DNA of 64,000 nucleotides from Argentina anserina (Eukaryota > Streptophyta > Magnoliopsida > Rosales > Rosaceae): assembly GCF_933775445.1 (NCBI RefSeq), contig NC_065874.1:32310501-32374500 (forward strand), written 5' to 3'. Within the stretch, counting starts at the first letter, position 1, and every line of letters starts with the position of its first letter. The translations under genes were made by a program, and so were the position numbers. Below, piece by piece: positions 10,287 through 25,352 of this stretch. Under the pieces are notes generated by a model. It had not been told where the DNA came from. It saw only the letters and a list, made by a program, of their open reading frames with translations, and made no database searches.

Positions 10287-10953
10287 TGTTTGATGATCGA
10301 TCGGCAGTACCTCCTAGCCTTTGGGGAAGAGGAGGAGGAGTACTACAGAAAACGATAATGTGATGTAATTGCGTAGCTTAATTTCATTTCTTTCAGATGG
10401 ACAATATGTTTATTATCTGTGAGAAACTCTAGGACCACAATCTATATACAGTAAATAGAAGTTGGCGATGAAATGTAAACTTAACAATGCCTGGTGTTCA
10501 CAGCCATTCTGGTATTATAGCGCACTCCAAATATAGCTCCTACTTTGAAGGATCAAATCCGTAAGAAATTGCTGGGCAAATTGTCAAACATGTGTGATAA
10601 TCATTTCAGAAGATCTATGCGTGCGTGAATCCATTGTTATATGAAAATGAGCATGCGTATTGTCAAAGAGAAGTCAGAAACTCGAGGAAGCTCTGAACTA
10701 ATGAAGATCATCGATTAATTCATTGTGCTAAAATGCATATTACAAGCAATCATGAAAGAACAAAAACACGAACTAACTATCTAGGAAAATCGCACGATTG
10801 GATTGATTCCCACTCTACAAAAGCCATGCATGGAATTAAATCATGCTAAGGAGGCATGTACATATATAGAAATTGTTCTATTTATGCTTCCCTAATCAGA
10901 TGAATGTCGATATAAATTTACCAAACTGATAAATGGAAAAGCAGCAAGCTAGT
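10287..10953. other. Intergenic, no gene seen
   Basis: Promoter side of the NHL gene and 3' flank of the receptor pseudokinase gene; no other coding signal. Confidence 0.5.
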
Positions 10954-13635
10954 TTAGAGGTCAGGAGTCTGCACGTTTGATTTATTATCTTCAGAAGATG
11001 GCCGGTTCTCTGAGTCGGATTGCCGGATGTCTTCAATCATTCTAACCACTTGTTCCATATTAGGTCGCATGTCAGGCACCTTTGCTACGCAAGCCATTGC
11101 AATTTGCAACATCTGCACCATTTCTTCTTCAATGTTTTGATATCTCATCAGCTCAACATCAAAAACCTCTGCAGTCCATTCCTCCCTGACAACAGACTGG
11201 ACCCACCTTGGGAGATCAACCATGTCGTCTCGACCTGGTGACTGGAGAGGAGCTTTTCCGGTTAGCATCTCTAGGAGGACGACGCCAAAGCTGTACACAT
11301 CTGATTTGTGAGAGTGTTTACGAGTTTCAACTACCTCTGGAGCACGATAACCTGCACTCCGAGCAGTGGCTGGAACATTCATAAGAGGAGTCAAGCCAAC
11401 ATCAGAGATGCACCCATCAAGATCTTGGGTGAGAAGTACATTTGTGGACTTAATATTTCCGTGAGTGAACTTTGGACCGCCCACAGAATGGATGTGGGCA
11501 ATTCCCTTTGCAGTTCCAAGGGAAATCTTTATTCTTGTATCCCAGTCTAGTGGAGTTCTTCCTCCTCCCCTGTTTCCTGTCATCAGAAAAATATGAGTTT
11601 TAGTTCAAGACAATGGTTAAGACTGCTGACTTCCTATTAACTTTTATGTTAACTAATATTTGGGAAAAGATTTTAACGTACTTATTGAATTACAGAAAGT
11701 GCAAAGCTTCTTTGCCTGACTCAATTTACTTGGCGAACAATTTAAATTTGAGAGTTTCCACACACATCCTAATCTCCAAAATTTTAAAAAAGGATACTTT
11801 ATGAAGTTAAATAGTAAAATAACATCAGGCATCACAGATAAACATTCTTGTGTCACAACAAGGTACAAGTAGATCATTTAAAAATAGGGATATGCATCAC
11901 AAGAGGGTAACATGTTACAATTATAGGCATTAAAGGGGCCTACATCTTAATTGTAACTTTAGTTCCTGACAATGTATGCATAACTGCATAAGTGGCAAAG
12001 CATGTGATTTTAACAGTCTGAAACCTTAGCATTATAACATAACATGGAAACATCAAACATGCTACTCAACTGATGCACAATGAAGCTTACAGTTCCAAGA
12101 GTAAAACTCCATTACAAGTCTGTTTTTTTTAACAGAAAAAAAGAAGTCTTTCAATACATTCTACGGCGATTAATGATGCTGTCTATTCCCTGTTTACCTG
12201 GTTTTTCTTCTATATATGTACATATAGTTCATACCTAACTGATTTTGAGGCCATATGGGTTTACATTCATGTGTCCAAACACCCAGAGGAGTGACCGCAT
12301 ATAATTCATAAAGTCCACAAGAGAGAAAAATATATATATATATATAAACAGAGTAGAGATCATACCATGCAAAAAAGCTGATAAGCTACCATTAGAGACA
12401 TAATCATACACCAGAAGCTTCTCGTCTTTTGAGTAATAATAAGCACGGAGTGGTACAACATTGGCGTGTTGTCCAACTCTTCCCACAATCTCCATTTGCT
12501 GTTCAAAATCCTTCTTTCCAACGATAACTTCCTTCAGCCTTTTGACTACAACTGTTGTTGCCTCCTCTAGGACAGCTTTGTAGGCTGTACCGTAACTTCC
12601 TTTTCCCAACACTTCAGCTGAAGCCCTCAACAAATCATCAAGATCAAAATTGTATGAACAGCCTTCAAAGAATACTAGTTTGTTCTTCTCAGGTTCTTGC
12701 ACCCCACTGCCAAACTCCTCTCTGGGCTTCTCACTCCTCCCACCAGTAGGAGCCTTCCCTTTTAATACATTAGTTCCTTCACTGTCTTTTTTCTTTAAAC
12801 AGCAGAGAACAATAATTAGGCCCAAAAGCAACAATAGCACAGCACCTCCAGCTGCTATAGCAATGATAGCTCCCATTTTCAGCCTGAGTTTGGAGCTTTT
12901 ATGAGGACCTGCTGCCGGTGAAAAAGACGTAGGAGGTGGTGGAGGGATTACAATGGTGCAAGCTTTAAGAGGTCCTCCACATAAAAGCGAGTTTCCCACA
13001 AAGGATGAATTAGGAAACCCTTTGAGAGATGATGGAATAGAGCCATTAAGATGGTTGTCGCTTAAATCCAAACGCTTTAGCTTAGGTAGGTCGAGATCAG
13101 GTATTGGTCCGGAAAGGGAGTTGTTCTGGAGGTATAATGTTGTGAGTCGAGTTAAGTTGCGCATCATTTGCGGAATATTGCCTGTAAAAGAATTAAATGA
13201 TAGATCCAACACATTGAGCTGAAGTGGGAAGGTTGAAGGAATATCACCAGAGAAGTTGTTTCGCTGGACATATAGGTACTGGAGCATTGGAAGGGAGGTA
13301 ATATCAGATGGAAGGCTACCACTGAGGCGGTTGGATCGAAGGCTGAGAACCTTAAGGGCATCAAGCTTGCCCAGGGTGTTTGATGGGATGGAACCTATGA
13401 GTCCAACTCCTGGGAGACGAACAGAAATCACTCGAGTTCCATCTGGACTGCAAATGATGCCAACCCAGGAGCAGACTAAGGTAGCAGGGTCCCAAGTAAG
13501 GTTACGGCGATGAGGAACAACATTAGCAAAGTCAAGAAGGGCTTGCTTATCAGAACTGAGGTCAGAGAAAACCAGGGGAAGAAGAATGGAAATGACAAAA
13601 CCCAAAGAAACCAGAGAAAAGGGACAGGACTTCAT
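10954..13635 (-). CDS. LRR receptor-like pseudokinase, At5g58300 type
   Basis: Two coding exons: 12366-13635 and 10954-11576, joined at FLHG/NRGGG, giving 630 aa. Residues 1-24 are a signal peptide. An N-terminal LRR cap ([26 protein letters not shown]) is followed by about five LRRs (70-210), a Pro-rich spacer ([10 protein letters not shown]), a membrane helix (about 254-279) and a kinase-like domain. The VVVKRLK lysine is present, but the HRD loop reads [12 protein letters not shown] and the DFG motif reads SDVG, so catalytic Asp of HRD and the DFG pattern are lost. This is normal for the 'probable inactive receptor kinase' clade III group, which act as scaffolds. RPT3 lies upstream on the same strand, as in Arabidopsis (At5g58290/At5g58300). 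Confidence 0.9.
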
Positions 13636-14560
13636 TATTGATTGAGACCAGAGTCCAGGAAACTAGAAATTTGAAAGTATATCTTCAGGGGTCATGATCT
13701 CCTGGTTCAGTAAGAAGACCACACAAAAATAATCAGGTGGTCATTAACTACGAAATTGGACAAAAATTTAAAATTTGATAATAACAACAGATCAAAGCAC
13801 AGGAAAGCTATCAAATCAATCAAATTATGAAACATCAAACAATTTAAGCAATGCTTGATTTGCTAATCTATATTGGATCAGTTCTTAATTAACCAGGCAA
13901 CTATGTATAGGTACATATCTGTTGGGAGTTCAAATATTATCATATACAAGTGGGTGAGAAAGGTAAAACACCATTTTATACATTGTTGTTCAAGCTAATC
14001 CCTTACGCTGCAAGAATTAGCAGAATTGTGCACACTTTGATAACTAGGAGTTGTTTAACAACCAGAAAGAACTTAATTAGTGAATTCACCAAACTAAACC
14101 TAAACTAAAGAATACACGAAAGTGGGTTTGCTCTAAAACCAAGCACATTGACCAAGTTCAACCAAATTATTCAGCAAATATGATTGCAACTCAGAAACCA
14201 TTAAAGGGTTCAAACTAGAACAGACATTAAGTTGCAGAGACACAAAGTAAAGCATTCATGCAAGGATAAGATTCTAACTTTCTAATCCCAAAACTGTCAG
14301 AAACCAAAACACCCCTTAACAATGGCAGAAGGCACAACCAGATCTATAAGCAATTAAATAAAGATGAAGATGGTAACCTGCAGTTTGCAGAATCCAAGAA
14401 TGTAGAGACAGCTGAGGTGAATGGGGAAGCTTCAGATCCAGACATTAGAGATTTCTGCCAAGTTCAGCACTCAGCTGAAATGTGGGTACTTGGAAGAAAC
14501 CACTGGGGAGCAAAAAGTCTGAGACTTTATGAGGATTTGGTGAGAATTGAGCATGATTTT
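13636..14560 (-). other. Probable 5' UTR region with intron of the receptor pseudokinase
   Basis: On the minus strand a CTGCAG|GTTACC donor near 14380 and a TTTCTAG acceptor near 13660 could define a 5' UTR intron just ahead of the ATG. Inference from splice words only. Confidence 0.4.
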
Positions 14561-17500
14561 AATAGATGGGAGTAGCAAGTTTGAAACTTCAAACAGAAAA
14601 CGTATTTCTACTTCTTTTCTTACTACGCTGAGAAAGTTTACAGAGAAAGATAAAGCTCTGTTTTGGAGAATGAAAAAGGGAATTTTGGGTTTGAATTTTT
14701 ATAGAAAAAAATGTGATGGGAAATGGGAGAAAGGAAATAAAATTGACACAATAGAATAGAGAATAAAGGAGATGAAGAAGAGTAGAAGACGGAAGAAGAC
14801 TGAACTAGTGTTTGCCAGCCAACTGAGTGAACCTCACTCTTTACTAAAGTAAGTACTAGAGACAGCTAGCTCAGGTTTACACATACAGCATACAACGATG
14901 TGTATATCTATACGATGTATAAAGTGTATTTTAACATGACAATAATCATAATCGTCCATTAATTCAGTTTAACCGTTCAACAACACAACATGACTGAAAT
15001 AATATGACATTTTTTTCTAAGTTATATGAGTCTTACTTGTACCTCATGTAATGCAAGTGCTCAAGTGATTTCATCGGTTCTTGAGTTTAAACAGTCTGGT
15101 AGTCAACATGTTGCAAGAAAAAACGTTTTGTAAACTTAAAGTGTATAAATTTACAGCTCATTGTCAGGTTAGTGCCTAAGTACATACCATATAATATGCA
15201 GTTTTTATTGTTGTGGTTAAGACCGTTTTGTTTGTTTGTTTACTGTCATCATTTGGACTTTGGGTGCTTTCATTATCAATTAGGTCTTTAATTCAGGACT
15301 TATTTGTATTCAAATTATTGAAATTGCATTCCTATTGATCCTAGCTAGTAGCTAGCACCCAAGTGTGTATTAAGGTTATGCATGCATTACATCCCCTAAA
15401 TTAAGGTTAGCATATAGGTAGAAATCTTGATAACACATATGGTATTGATGGAGTGATAGGAATATATCTAATCAGAGAGTTCAAATATGCCATATGCAAG
15501 TACCTATCAATTACAAAGGTAACACCACTAGTAGCATTCATTGTGTCTTTGACTTAGAGAAAAAGGAAGAAATTGAAATGCAAATCCAAGTTTTACAGTT
15601 GACAAGCAAATAGTATGTATATATTGACCACTTTCGATCAAGATTAGTTACACTGCACCGGGTTATATAGTTTATACTTATTATTCTGTAGTTTCGAGAA
15701 TTGGTAATATTGTTTTTGGTAAAGAATTAGATGTGTTTCGTCTTTTACACGTGAATTTTTTTTTTGTATACTTCTTCTATCTTACTTTCATGAAGAGCAA
15801 TTCATGATCCGTCACAATTAGAATAGCCTTCTAGAAAGAAAATGAAACCGAAAAAAGTAGTTGGTTTTTATATCGACTTAATTACATTATTCAAATTCCA
15901 ACATTGGCATTTGGCAGGGCCAGGCCAACCTGCATTGAGTGGCAGCAGTAGCTCCCCTTCTTTTGGTTCATCATATCCCACAGTGGGGGAATGAGAATGG
16001 ATCCTTTAAAGTCAATGTGGTATCCTGCTGCAGAGTTCATCAGCTTTTAGAGGGTTTTCAAATTATTTTCAATCACATATACAAGTCATAACTGAATACT
16101 TATACATGTCAAAAAATCAATGTCAAGCTTCATTGTTCATGCCATTTCCAGCACTAAAGAGATATCATTGAAACCTAGCTACCAAGTACTCCAATTTCAA
16201 TTCAATTTTGAGGGTGGATTTGAATAAGCTTAGCTATATTGCCATTTGGTGGGATATTTGAGGCTGTTATATAAGGTTAATTTAGATGAGAAATGAGCAA
16301 AGGTTAGAGATTAATGAGACACAATATCTTGAATTATATACTCATGAGCTGTGGGTAGAGAACAATCTTTAATTTGATGACACACCTTGATCCAACCACT
16401 CCCAATCTTTTCTATTTTATAACCAACCACCCTCAACCTACCATTATTAGGTTGAGATCTCTCATGCATCATTTGCATGCTCACCTTACCTTGTACCCCA
16501 TGTCAATTAGAAGAAATGAAGAATTTCAAACAAAAAGATTGACAGACATAAGATCACATGAAATAAGAGCAGATTAGAAATTAACTAAGGTTGTCAGCTC
16601 TAAGTTTCCAATGGTGTATATTACATCACCTGAAAATTATTTATATTGCAGCTGCAAATAATACTAGCATATTGACTCTGCTAAGTGCACTGTGAATGAG
16701 AAGTTTGAACATCTGTCATGATGATGTCTTAACTGTCTCAAAAAGATTCATGATTAAGTATTCATGTTACTCATGAGTCATGAGTTGGCTATGGCAGAAG
16801 AATTTTCTTAACCCAAAGAATTGAATATTCTACTCAAGATTAGCATGACTTTAGATTCAACAACATTAACAATTTGACTATGTTTGTATTTATTATGTTT
16901 TATCCAAGTTGGTTTTATTTGGAATATTCAAAGCTTTGTTATGCACTACATTACTGAAAAGAACACAATAGAATAGACAAACTCACATGGATTTAATATA
17001 TATTCATCAGAACAAGTCATTCTTTTAGTTTTATCATATGTACACCAGTCTTAGTCCCTAATCATTCTCACAGCTTGACAGAGAAGAACCCATGAATGTG
17101 TTAAAAGCTAGATCTAACAAGTAATGTATAAATCATATGTAATCCTTGAAGCTTTCAATACATGTTTGCATTTTTGGTGGACAGAGAAAATGATAGATCA
17201 TGGGAAATAGTATAATGGCTTTCAGAGGGAAGGGCCTGCTCTGACTCGATCTGAGATTTCTCCTCTTCTTATTTTGACTCAATATGTGCTTGCAAATATG
17301 AACACTTCACCCTTCACAGTAGAATACTAGAATGAGTGAAAGAGAGGAGAAGGAAATAAAGGAGTTGCAGGCAGCATGCAATCAATGGTCAAGCTCAGAT
17401 CTCTATGAGGTTACAGAGCACAGAAGAGACATGAGTCCATGACTATTGAGAGTGAGAGCTTACTTACTCGAGAGTGAGGTGTGCCAACATAAGGGTCCCG

Positions 17501-18563
17501 GTCCCCCAAATAATCATATGAATATGTAATGTAGACCCATGTCTCCTTTTCCTTTCAGGAGAAATTCGGAGACATTCTATCACATACATTTCGTTTGTAA
17601 GATATTAAGTTTAGTGAACTCTATCCTCTCACATTGCATTTCATAGATACATTGGATATTTCAAGTTTTATTATTTATTTGTTTTCATTCTATTTAAGTG
17701 AGTCTCGAATAGAATGAGAATGCAAATGAGTGTTCAGTAATGACAATGAGAAACAGATTCTGAAGAAAGAACTGAAGAACAAATCACACGTATGTGTTGA
17801 GTGGCATCTTGTTCTCATTTCTTTGTAAACTCATTTTCATTCTGAAGGTAATCTAACACCTCATGGAGGGGACCTATTGATTTAATATAAGGTTACCCTC
17901 TACAGCATCTTAATATTGATTCAAGCACATGGATCCATAAATTAGGTAGTCTAGTACTACTACAGGACTGGGGGAAATCTACAGGACCCTTGGCTGTATA
18001 TGCAACTGAATAATTTGGTACTACCACTAATCATTTTGACATTCTGAATTGCATGGTCAGTCAGAAGTTGACAACCCAACAGCCAATTTGAGCTTGATTC
18101 TTTTTACAATGCAGAATCAAGATGGAGAATGAAAACACAATCATAGAGAATCAAACACATATGATGTATGTATAATTAGAATTATCCATGAAAACAAGAA
18201 ACAACAAAAAAAAAAAAAGGGAGGGAAACACAAACGCAATTCACTTCTGGAACCCATCGCTGAAGGAATAATTTTGTAAGTTTCTAATAATTTGCATTTT
18301 TTGACACTTCATCTAGTTAACGTGAATGTTATCTCATAAACATAACACATGCTGAGAAGAAAGAAGAATATCAAGTAACAAAGGCTAGAACTGCAGTACC
18401 ACAGCATAACAGTGTAGTTTCACTTGACAGCTCAAGTTGCATACATAATAAAACAAGCGTCTTCCAGTAAGCTGTAATGGCAAAGAAGCCATATATCCAA
18501 CTACAATCACAGAGCCTCTTCAGCAACTCTAGCATCTAAGTCATATGGCCTTCCAGTAACCAC
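14561..18563. other. Long intergenic region, no gene seen
   Basis: About 4 kb of AT-rich DNA with no frame showing a known domain, no LTR-like ends and no tRNA. Contains promoter sequence of the receptor gene at its left and the RPT3 3' flank at its right. Confidence 0.5.
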
Positions 18564-21501
<2,938 letters not shown>

Positions 21502-21675
21502 TGTTAGGGTTTCTGATTTCAAATTAGCTGGGAGAGAATTGGGAATGAGAAATTAGAGTAGGCAACAAGAAAGTGTTTTAATATCGGGTGTGGGGGTATT
21601 TATACAGTGAGTCTACCGACTCAACACGAATGTTTGGGCTTTTTGAAATAAGGCCCAAATCTGTCTGGGCCAGCT
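21502..21675 (-). promoter_or_regulatory. RPT3 leader/promoter with telo-box and site II motifs
   Basis: AAACCCTAA (telo-box) lies at 21504-21512 on the minus strand, a few bases upstream of the ATG. GGCCCA-type site II words occur at 21652-21657 and 21666-21671. Both elements are common in plant housekeeping and ribosome/proteasome promoters. Function is inferred. Confidence 0.5.
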
Positions 21676-22971
21676 TTTCTTTTGGATTCTAATTCTTCAT
21701 AGACCTGATAATTTGATCGGCTCTCTCTCATAAATCACATTGCTGAGGAGAACCTCATTAAGGAAAAATAATTATATGTACTTGGTACATAATGTATGTG
21801 ACGTATTTTTTTTAATGTTATTGGTTCATTTTTACTGTGTTTCTTTCTGATTGATTACTCATAGATCTCAATATCATAGAGGTCGTTGTGTTACTTATAT
21901 GGCTAGCTATCACGTTAGGGAAGAGCCCTGACATTGTATATACCCCTCACTGAATGCAAATCTGGCTGTGAGTCTAGATGCATATAAGTATATATTGCGA
22001 TCCGAGCACGTACCATCCTCTTGATATCTAACTTGTTCCTTGACGTTGAAAAACTCTCCTAGTTCATCATATAATACTCTTCACTGGAAAGATCTCACAG
22101 CTTTGAGTGTGATATCCATAATCCATGATACCTTGATGCAAGGAAGGCTTGCTATGTATCTTAGATCAAAGAGTACGTGTGTTTTTCACTTTTGTGTACA
22201 AGCACGAATTTGGAGTCGATTATATTTAAACAATTATTATATACGACGACAAGAGGCCAAGAGCAACATTAGCCTTGTCGAGCATGTTGAGCTGCATCGA
22301 CCACCTTGGAAAGGATCGATTGTGCTTGTCACTGGGGGGATGGTAATCTTATGGATCGATGGGATCCTCAATCATGCATGTGCTTGATGGTCTGGGATGC
22401 AAGGGCTCTTCTGTCTCTTCAATCACGATGTCCCCTTAGGATCAGAGCTCTTGCTTATGATCGATCAACATCTTCTTCTCCACGCTAGCTAGCTTGGAGT
22501 TTAAATGTCCCCCATATATGATTCCTTAAAGACTTTGCCTGACATGAACTTAAAGTACATGTTTCACCTTGCAAATTCTAACCTAGAATTTGTGATCATG
22601 GTTTGACTTGATTAGGAAGCATGTTAATTATAACATTATTCGATCTCTGTGTTCATGAAGAATTCCAAGAACGGTACTCAAGGATATGGGATCTAATTAG
22701 CCTCCAATTTCCAAACTGCCGACACACACTTATTGGGGGTCGATCACTCGATCTCAACATAGTTATCATCCATTAATACATGTATATCAATCTTAATGTA
22801 TATATATTTGTCACTACACAAATTGAGCAAATGTGCTCCAAAATTCAGATAACAAATGTCAATAAAAAACAGAAAGAACAAACAAGAAAAATATAAAAAC
22901 ATCACCACCACAAATGCAAACAGGTACAGTTACTGATTGAGTACGTACGCGGAAGCTTAAAACAGACTTGA
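21676..22971. other. Intergenic, no gene seen
   Basis: An open plus frame at 22040-22387 has no recognisable domain and unlikely composition. The region from 22240 to 22480 is less AT-rich than its surroundings but I could not identify it. Confidence 0.45.
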
Positions 22972-25352
22972 TTAAGAAATGGAAAACCTCCTTCTTCTAG
23001 GCTTGGTAACGTCCACACAATCATCAATGTTTGAGGTGTCCTTAGAACCATTCTTGAACGGATTCAACTTCCCCAGTTTCTTCGACACCGACGAGAAAAA
23101 CGTCTTTCTCGGCGCACCGCCTTTCCCAGACGACGTCGTCGCTAGCGCTGCACTTGCACCTACACCACTTCCGGTCTTCTTTACGTCTGAAATGTACATC
23201 TTCATCTTCAGGAGCTCTGTTCTCAGCGCCTCATTTTCCTTAGCCAACGAAACGTCGGCCTGTACCTGATTTCTGGTCGACGCTGCATCAATTTGCGTGT
23301 CGTTCTCGTCTTCACCGCTCCTTAGCTTGAGCTGGTCATAATAGAGGGCATGCAGCACGATCTGTACCGGCAAACGCTTATTTTGCGAAGCATGCAATCT
23401 CGCTTCGTACGACAACTTCAACGCATCCATAACACTACACACTTTCTCCCTCTCTATCTCATCAAGGTTTGGATGAGCCTGTAGCACATCAAAAATACAT
23501 CAATCACTTCAGTTAAATTCCCAAGCCAACCTCTAGCTAGCTATTATCTCCAAAAGACTAGCTAATTATCTAGTATAACACGTTTGCCTTTTCAATATTA
23601 AAAACTTCAAATGAGACCAAAACAAATCATTGAGATTGAAGATTTGAAGTTCCATACCTCCATGATTATAAAAAGACAATTAGAAACATAAAACGTAAAC
23701 GAAAGTTGTACTGTACACAACTACACACAGTCACACACGTACACATATGCTAAGAACATCCAAAAATGTAATAATTATGGAAGATGAAAATTACTTATAG
23801 TAAATTAGCTATATGACGGTTGAAAATTATGGACTAATTATTACCTTCAAGTAAATATCAACGGCACGGTAGAGATCGTCGTCAACTTTACGCGCGCCTT
23901 TCGGGATGAGGACGGCGATGCCATTAAACTTCGATATACTAAGCTCAGTACATGTGGCTATCTCGCCGAGATAAGCATCCACAGTCTTAGCAACTCTCAG
24001 CATCGCAGCAGAGCACACCTCTCTGAAGTCACCGGCGTTAAACACCGCCACGCTCTTCTCCCGCTCCACGAACCCTGAGATAACCCTCCTCACGCTCTCC
24101 AGATCGAACAGCCTCTCGCCGTCGTAAGTAAACGACAACACCAGCAGGTCGTCGACAGTCACGTGCTCCAAAATCACCGATATCCGCTTCTCCAACTCGG
24201 TTTTCGCCGCCGTGGAGGCCTTGACGAACGTGGCCGACCTGAGGAGGCAGCAGAGGAAGTTGATCGGTAGAGCCGCCTTCTCGGAAGGAAGGAGAGCCAC
24301 TATGGACTGTATAAGCTCCCGCTGTTTGACTCTGAGGTCGGAGTCGTCGGAGGCCAAGGCCTTGGTGCCGGCGCCAGACTGGTCCCGGATCAGATCCCGG
24401 AGCCATCTCTCGGCGTATGTTACGATCGCGCTAGATACGGTAAACGTTTTCGATGCACGTTGTTTCATGGATGTTATAACTCTCCCGAAGAATTCAATGC
24501 CCAATATTGACAGCTCCTCCGTCCACCAGTTCGTCGGAGGTCGACTTGGAAAGTTTGCCTCGATTGTAACCTATAAACAACCACAGGTTAGTTCTATGAT
24601 AAAATCATCACTGTTCACAGCTGAACTTAATTGGATTGAAAAATCTGTACCTTGGAGGTGACTACTTCTACACATCTCTGAACGATTTTGAGATTTTCAG
24701 CGATGGGAGTGAGATCTTCACACGATTTCAGGACGACAATGGCGCCGGAGAGGCTGGACAAGGCGACCTGAGAAAGGAAATCTTCTGTACGGCCAGAGAG
24801 GTTGTTATCGCAGTACTTGTCGGTCATTTGGAGGTACTCGGCTGCGCATCGGAGAGCAGCTACATTGTGGACTGTGATTTCGAAGTTGACGCCGTAACAG
24901 AACTTAGCTGCCTTCTCGAACGTCTCGGGTCCTCCAGGAATGTCGGAAAGGTTTATTCGAGTCAGGTCTGGTTTGTCCGATTCCAATATAAGTTGCCTGA
25001 TCCGGTTGCTTTTGGCCACTAACATAAACTGTTACGTACATAGAATGAGGTGAGTTTAATTCTTTGAACACGAACATGAGGACGATACTAGCACAGAAAT
25101 GATCGAGTGTAGGCTCGATTACATTACCTTGTGTAGAGAGAAATTGGCTTCGCCAACTTCGACTACCACATCGACAGGAATATCCTGAGAGAAAATCCTG
25201 TAAAATAAGGCACAAGAGAACTTGATAAGAATTATTGAACATCTTAACTATATGTACAATAGATGTAGATCGAGTATTGCTTTGTTATACCATTGGCCAG
25301 TTCGTTCCATGGCTATGGAAAACCTGTCAGTATTTTGGGCAAGAGAGGCCAT
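22972..25352 (-). CDS. NPY/NPH3-family BTB protein (NAKED PINS IN YUC type)
   Basis: Five exons: 25291-25352, 25128-25197, 24651-25028, 23845-24570 and 22972-23478; 580 aa. Residues about 28-130 are a BTB domain (IFSQDIPVDVVVEVGEANF, HKFMLVAKSNRIRQLI). The NPH3 domain follows, with NWWTEELSILGIEFFGRVI, ALPINFLCCLLRSATF and HVTVDDLLVLSFTYDGERLF; it also includes YDGERLFDLESVRR and AVDIYLKAHPNLDE. A C-terminal variable region ends RRRRFSIS. The NPY members (for example At4g31820, At2g14820) act with AGC kinases in auxin-dependent organ formation and gravitropism at the plasma membrane; NPH3 relatives serve phototropin signalling. The start MASLAQNTDRFSIAMERTGQW is the only ATG before the first splice. 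The RxS near the C-terminus matches the 14-3-3 site of NPH3. Specific paralogue not assigned. Confidence 0.92.

Noticed and set aside
14547..14759. 70-aa plus frame upstream of the receptor pseudokinase
   Set aside because: Lies antisense to the probable 5' leader; Lys-rich low complexity.
17200..17470. Possible miRNA precursor near 17.2-17.5 kb
   Set aside because: No match to a conserved miRNA that I know and no clear long hairpin.
24038..24406. 122-aa second minus frame in the NPY-type gene
   Set aside because: Overlaps the NPH3 domain in another frame; no independent support.
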